From assembly GCA_023229845.1 (NCBI GenBank), contig JALNYK010000042.1:1-19678 (forward strand): a stretch of 19,678 bases of DNA. The letters run 5' to 3'. How positions within the stretch are numbered: position 1 is the stretch's first letter; each line of letters opens with the position of its first letter. The stretch is from Gallionella sp. (lineage in GTDB: Bacteria; Pseudomonadota; Gammaproteobacteria; Burkholderiales; Gallionellaceae). Position numbers and translations under genes: made by a program. Below are positions 16,871-19,678 of this stretch, piece after piece. Under the pieces are notes generated by a model, which ran no database searches, was not told the origin of the DNA, and was given only the letters and a program-made list of their open reading frames with translations.

Positions 16871-16910
16871 GAGAGAAGCGGGAGGGGGTTGCCCCTTCTT
16901 CTTCTCTTTT
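16871..16910 (+). terminator. Intrinsic terminator after tuf
   Basis: A 15-bp stem with one mismatch and two G-T pairs: left arm 16873-16887, loop GTTG (16888-16891), right arm 16892-16906, then TTTT (16907-16910). It begins 17 bases after the tuf stop. Only 17 bases then separate it from tRNA-Trp, too few for a separate full promoter downstream of the hairpin, so some read-through or a promoter within the tuf end is likely. Confidence 0.75.
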
Positions 16911-16927
16911 CTCACTTCCCGAGTTTT

Positions 16928-17003
16928 AGGCCAGTAGCTCAATTGGTAGAGTATCGGTCTCCAAAACCGAGGGTTGGGGGTTCGAGACCCTCCTGGCCTG
17001 CCA
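16928..17003 (+). tRNA. tRNA-Trp (anticodon CCA)
   Basis: 76 bases including CCA. Acceptor AGGCCAG pairs with CTGGCCT (16993-16999). Anticodon stem TCGGT/ACCGA, loop CTCCAAA, anticodon CCA at 16961-16963. T-loop TTCGAGA is canonical. The tuf-trpT-secE-nusG order is common in proteobacteria; secE begins 30 bases downstream. Confidence 0.97.
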
Positions 17004-17033
17004 GACAAAGTAAGTAAATTGGAACAATCGCGC

Positions 17034-17381
17034 ATGGCGGACAAAATCAAGTTGCTGGTGGCATTTTTGTTGGTTGTGGCGGGTATCGCCGGCTATTACT
17101 ACCTGAGCGAAAGTGCGGCGGTACTGAGGTTTGTCTCGGTGCTGGTCGGGCTGTTGGCGGCTGCTGGTGTGGTGTGGACCAGCGAGCCGGGCAAGCGATT
17201 CTTTGCATTCGGCAAGGAGTCGGTCGCCGAGGCCAAGCGTGTTTCCTGGCCAACGCGCAAGGAGACGCTGCAGACCACGGGTATCGTGATTCTGTTTGCT
17301 ATTACCATGGCTTTGTTCCTGTGGATTGTGGATGCCAGTTTGATGATGGTGGTGGATAAACTGACTGGGCGAGGTGAGTGA
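17034..17381 (+). CDS. secE: SecE, preprotein translocase subunit
   Basis: 115 aa from the ATG at 17034; the frame is open further upstream only through tRNA-Trp, so a longer start is rejected. Inner-membrane subunit that clamps SecY in the SecYEG channel. Three hydrophobic segments (about 6-23, 28-47, 83-104), the proteobacterial three-helix form. The conserved amphipathic motif KRVSWPTRKETLQTT (68-82) precedes the essential last helix. A GGAA lies about 10 bases upstream of the start. Its TGA overlaps the nusG ATG (TGATG). Confidence 0.96.
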   Translation: MADKIKLLVAFLLVVAGIAGYYYLSESAAVLRFVSVLVGLLAAAGVVWTSEPGKRFFAFGKESVAEAKRVSWPTRKETLQTTGIVILFAITMALFLWIVDASLMMVVDKLTGRGE

Positions 17382-17914
17382 TGGCCATGAGTTGGTATGT
17401 TGTTCATACGTACTCTCAGTTTGAGAAGAGCGTGCAGCGTGCGCTGCTCGAACGCATTCAGCGTGAGGGTATGCAGGATAAGTTCGGGCAGATATTGGTT
17501 CCGGTCGAAGAGGTCGTCGAACTGAAGTCCGGACAGAAGAGTATCACCGAGCGCAAGTTCTTTCCGGGATATGTTCTGGTCGAAATGGAAATGACCGACG
17601 AGAGCTGGCATCTGGTAAAGAATACGCCCAAGGTTACCGGTTTTCTCGGTGGGTCGGCGATGAAGCCGACGCCGATTTCGCAGCGCGAAGTCGACAACAT
17701 CATGCAGCAGATGCAGGCGGGCGTTGAGAAGCCGAAGCCTAAGGTGCTGTTCGAGGTGGGCGAATCGGTGCGCGTCAAGGAAGGCCCGTTCGCCGATTTC
17801 AATGGTGTGGTCGAGGACGTCAACTACGACAAGAACAAGATCCGTGTGGCGGTGACCATCTTTGGTCGTTCGACGCCGGTGGAACTGAATTTTGGCCAGG
17901 TAGAAAAAGGCTAA
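17381..17914 (+). CDS. nusG: NusG, transcription elongation/antitermination factor
   Basis: 177 aa from the ATG at 17381, which shares a base with the secE stop. A GTG at 17378 and an ATG at 17387 (MSWYVVHTYS) are in frame; spacing from AGGTG (17372-17376) is 4 bases to 17381 and 10 to 17387, so either ATG is possible. Links RNA polymerase to ribosome and Rho. NGN domain about residues 4-115 (SWYVVHTYSQFEKSV; ERKFFPGYVLVEMEM) and a C-terminal KOW domain (VGESVRVKEGPFADFNGVV; VTIFGRSTPVELNFGQVE). Confidence 0.97.
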   Translation: MAMSWYVVHTYSQFEKSVQRALLERIQREGMQDKFGQILVPVEEVVELKSGQKSITERKFFPGYVLVEMEMTDESWHLVKNTPKVTGFLGGSAMKPTPISQREVDNIMQQMQAGVEKPKPKVLFEVGESVRVKEGPFADFNGVVEDVNYDKNKIRVAVTIFGRSTPVELNFGQVEKG

Positions 17915-17932
17915 ATAGCGGGAAATGTGCAT

Positions 17933-17983
17933 GGGGGACGCAGCTGCAGCGATTGCAGACGCGGTTCCCCGTTGTGCGTTTTT
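17933..17983 (+). terminator. Long hairpin with downstream T-run between nusG and rplK (attenuator or processing site)
   Basis: Outer stem GGGGGAC (17933-17939) with GTTCCCC (17964-17970), one G-T pair; then GC/GC (17940-17941, 17961-17962) and an inner perfect stem CTGCA/TGCAG (17944-17948, 17954-17958) with loop GCGAT. TTTTT follows at 17979-17983, 8 bases after the stem. The distance to the T-run makes full termination doubtful. Partial attenuation or RNase cleavage of the nusG-rplK transcript is as likely. Confidence 0.45.
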
Positions 17984-17990
17984 CATTGTT

Positions 17991-18020
17991 GGGGAGAGAT
18001 GGATAATCTCGTTGGTACCC
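17991..18020 (+). promoter_or_regulatory. Candidate L1-binding leader hairpin upstream of rplK
   Basis: Stem GAGAT (17996-18000)/ATCTC (18006-18010) with loop GGATA, enclosed by GGG/CCC across an asymmetric internal loop (GTTGGTA on the 3-prime side). It sits 18 bases before the rplK start. In E. coli, ribosomal protein L1 represses rplK-rplA by binding a leader site at this position. The assignment rests on location and general shape only. Confidence 0.45.
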
Positions 18021-18038
18021 GTTTGATAGGAGTGCATC

Positions 18039-18470
18039 ATGGCAAAGAAAGTCGTCGGCTACATCAAGCTGCAAGTGCCTGCTGGTAAGGCAAATCCAAG
18101 TCCACCGATCGGCCCTGCATTGGGTCAGCGTGGCTTGAATATCATGGAATTCTGCAAGGCGTTCAACGCCCAGACTCAAGGTGTCGAGCCTGGTCTGCCG
18201 ATTCCGGTGGTGATCACCGCGTTCGCGGACAAGAGCTTCACCTTCATCATGAAGACCCCGCCCGCGACCATTCTGATCAAGAAGGCCGCCGGTATCCAGA
18301 AGGGCAGCCCGAAGCCGCATACCGACAAGGTCGGCAAGCTGACCCGCAAGCAAGCGGAAGAAATCGCAACAACCAAGATGCCGGATCTGACAGCCGCCGA
18401 TATGGACGCCGCAGTGCGCACCATCGCGGGCAGCGCGCGCAGCATGGGTATTACCGTGGAGGGCGTATAA
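18039..18470 (+). CDS. rplK: 50S ribosomal protein L11
   Basis: 143 aa, normal length. Part of the ribosomal GTPase-associated centre. Starts MAKKVVGYIKLQVPAGKANP; the N-terminal domain has PPIGPALGQRGLNIMEFCK (21-39) and the C-terminal RNA-binding domain includes TKMPDLTAADMDAAVRTIAG and SARSMGITVEGV. Strong ribosome site AGGAG (18029-18033) 5 bases before the ATG. One base separates it from rplA, consistent with coupled translation. Confidence 0.99.
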   Translation: MAKKVVGYIKLQVPAGKANPSPPIGPALGQRGLNIMEFCKAFNAQTQGVEPGLPIPVVITAFADKSFTFIMKTPPATILIKKAAGIQKGSPKPHTDKVGKLTRKQAEEIATTKMPDLTAADMDAAVRTIAGSARSMGITVEGV

Positions 18471-18471
18471 C

Positions 18472-19158
18472 ATGTCCAAGCGTTATAAGGCAATTGCAGC
18501 CAAGGTCGACCGCAACAAGCTGTATCCGCTGGGCGATGCGCTGAATCTGGTCAAGGAAAACGCCGTGGCCAAGTTCGACGAGTCCATCGACGTCGCAGTG
18601 AATCTGGGCGTGGATGCACGCAAGTCGGACCAACTGGTTCGCGGTTCCGTCGTGCTGCCGAAGGGCACCGGCAAGACCATGCGCGTCGCCGTGTTCGCGC
18701 AAGGCGCCAAGGCTGAAGAAGCCAAGGCCGCAGGCGCAGACATCGTCGGTTTCGACGATCTGGCAGAAAGCATCAAGGGCGGCAACCTGAATTTCGACGT
18801 GCTGATCGCTTCTCCGGATGCGATGCGTCTGGTCGGTCAACTGGGCCAGATCCTCGGCCCGCGCGGTTTGATGCCTAACCCGAAGGTGGGTACGGTTTCC
18901 GCCGACGTTGCCGGCGCGGTGAAGAACGCCAAGGCTGGTCAGGTGCAGTATCGCACCGACAAGAACGGCATCATTCAGTGCACCATCGGTCGCGCCTCGT
19001 TCGCGCCGGAAGCTCTGCGCGAAAACCTGCTGGCTCTGATCGATGCCCTGAACAAAGCCAAGCCGGCGGCATCCAAGGGCGTTTATCTGAAGAAGATATC
19101 GCTCTCCAGCACCATGGGTGCGGGTGTCCGCGTCGAACAGTCCAGCCTGACGGCCTGA
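18472..19158 (+). CDS. rplA: 50S ribosomal protein L1
   Basis: 228 aa, complete. Forms the mobile L1 stalk near the ribosomal E site and acts as autogenous translational repressor of rplK-rplA in E. coli. Conserved regions: FDESIDVAVNLGVDARKSDQ, VRGSVVLPKGTGKTMRVAVF, LGPRGLMPNPKVGTV and, near the end, KGVYLKKISLSSTMG. ATG follows the rplK stop by one base. Confidence 0.99.
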   Translation: MSKRYKAIAAKVDRNKLYPLGDALNLVKENAVAKFDESIDVAVNLGVDARKSDQLVRGSVVLPKGTGKTMRVAVFAQGAKAEEAKAAGADIVGFDDLAESIKGGNLNFDVLIASPDAMRLVGQLGQILGPRGLMPNPKVGTVSADVAGAVKNAKAGQVQYRTDKNGIIQCTIGRASFAPEALRENLLALIDALNKAKPAASKGVYLKKISLSSTMGAGVRVEQSSLTA

Positions 19159-19172
19159 TTGATGTGAGTTTC

Positions 19173-19194
19173 GCCGACGGATTTTTCCGTCGGC
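19173..19194 (+). terminator. Hairpin after rplA (attenuator or processing site)
   Basis: Perfect 8-bp stem GCCGACGG (19173-19180)/CCGTCGGC (19187-19194) with loop ATTTTT, 14 bases after the rplA stop. A T-run (19200-19203) follows only after a 5-base gap, so it may reduce rather than stop transcription into rplJ. Confidence 0.45.
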
Positions 19195-19203
19195 ACAAGT
19201 TTT

Positions 19204-19315
19204 GGAATGCTGGCGTGTCTGCAGCATCCGAGACCGTAGGTGGCGAGGGCGCAGTTGGCCTGAGACTTAAATTTTCGGAGGAATCCGGAAGGCCCACGTA
19301 GATGGTGCGTCCGCG
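19204..19315 (+). promoter_or_regulatory. Ribosomal protein L10 leader (autoregulatory RNA upstream of rplJ)
   Basis: Contains the recognisable GAGACCGTAGGTGG (19230-19243) and the partner CACGTAGATGGTG (19295-19307), giving ACC/GGT and GTG/CAC pairing around internal loops. Between them is a perfect-length 7-bp hairpin TTTCGGA (19273-19279)/TCCGGAA (19284-19290) with loop GGAA, plus GGCC/GGCC pairing. A 5-prime hairpin ATGCTG/CAGCAT lies at about 19207-19227. This matches the L10 leader, where the L10-L12 complex represses rplJL. Exact ends are approximate. Confidence 0.85.
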
Positions 19316-19401
19316 AGCGGGAATAGTTGTTGTCCTGCCTCAAGGTCGCTGTTGTAACCGATGGAGCGTGCGCAAGCGCGTTCCGGATAATGGAGGAAGA
19401 C

Positions 19402-19678
19402 TTGAGTCTCAATCTGCAAGAAAAACAGGCAGTGGTAGCCGAAGTCGGCGCACAAGTGGCGCAGGCTCAGACCATCGTCTTGGCAGAGTACCGTGGCATC
19501 GGAGTCGCCGACATCACCAAGCTGCGTGCCAATGCGCGTCAGTCCGGTGTTTATTTCCACGTGTTGAAGAACACGCTGGCTCGTCGTGCGGTGCAGGGTA
19601 CTCCTTTCGAGGCGTTGGGCGACAAGATGGTCGGGCCGCTGGTTTACAGCATCAGCTCCGACGCAGTCGCTGCGGCAA
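19402..19678 (+). CDS. rplJ: 50S ribosomal protein L10, C-terminus cut by window edge
   Basis: Ninety-two codons are present of the usual 165-175 or so. L10 anchors the L7/L12 stalk and represses its own operon through the upstream leader. Translation from TTG at 19402 reads MSLNLQEKQAVVAEV, followed by AQTIVLAEYRGIGV and FHVLKNTLARRAVQG, clear L10 features. GGAGG (19392-19396) lies 5 bases upstream of the TTG. An in-frame ATG at 19390 overlaps that ribosome site and has none of its own, so TTG is preferred; the longer version would add four residues (MEED). Confidence 0.95.
   Translation, partial: MSLNLQEKQAVVAEVGAQVAQAQTIVLAEYRGIGVADITKLRANARQSGVYFHVLKNTLARRAVQGTPFEALGDKMVGPLVYSISSDAVAAA

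Noticed and set aside
18002..18007. GATAAT as -10 of a separate rplK promoter
   Set aside because: The only -35 candidate at correct spacing is TTTTTC; the box lies inside the candidate L1 hairpin, which explains it better.

Overview
This window looks like chromosomal DNA of a GC-rich betaproteobacterium. The gene order mlaF-mlaE-mlaD-mlaC-mlaB-ibaG-murA-hisG-hisD, and the block tRNA(Tyr-Gly-Thr)-tuf-tRNA(Trp)-secE-nusG-rplK-rplA-rplJ, are typical of that class. Together with an MSHA-like pilus locus I would guess Nitrosomonadales, possibly Gallionellaceae. The genus is only a guess from recalled gene order.

Left third (1 to about 8360, all on the minus strand): an MSHA-like type IV pilus or type II secretion-like assembly locus. 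In transcription order it holds a sigma-54-dependent response regulator, a GspA/MshM-like AAA ATPase with a membrane anchor and a SPOR-like C-terminus, the MshL secretin lipoprotein, an MshN-like membrane-anchored TPR protein, the MshE assembly ATPase with a tandem MshEN-type (cyclic-di-GMP) N-terminus, and the N-terminal three quarters of the MshG platform protein, which runs off the left edge. Gaps are 1 to 68 bp, so this is probably one operon. Compared with Vibrio MSHA, the L and M genes are swapped, and a regulator sits where mshIJK would be expected.

Middle (8533-15209, plus strand): after a divergent promoter region comes the Mla phospholipid transport operon, followed by ibaG (BolA family), murA, and the first two histidine genes, hisG (short, HisZ-dependent form) and hisD. 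An unusual 21-bp perfect inverted repeat built from heptamers, starting in the ibaG stop codon, lies between ibaG and murA. The rest of a his operon does not follow hisD.

Right third (15210-19678, plus strand): a near-consensus sigma-70 promoter with a GC-rich discriminator drives tRNA-Tyr, tRNA-Gly, tRNA-Thr and tuf. After a hairpin terminator come tRNA-Trp, secE, nusG and the ribosomal genes rplK, rplA and rplJ (cut by the right edge). Structured leaders precede rplK (candidate L1 site) and rplJ (L10 leader).

Most of the window is conserved housekeeping DNA. The parts most worth a second look are the pilus locus with its built-in regulator, the heptamer repeat before murA, the atypical T-loop of tRNA-Thr, and the inverted repeat over the -35 of the tRNA-tuf promoter. 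I do not see a clearly undescribed system; the pilus locus is the nearest candidate.
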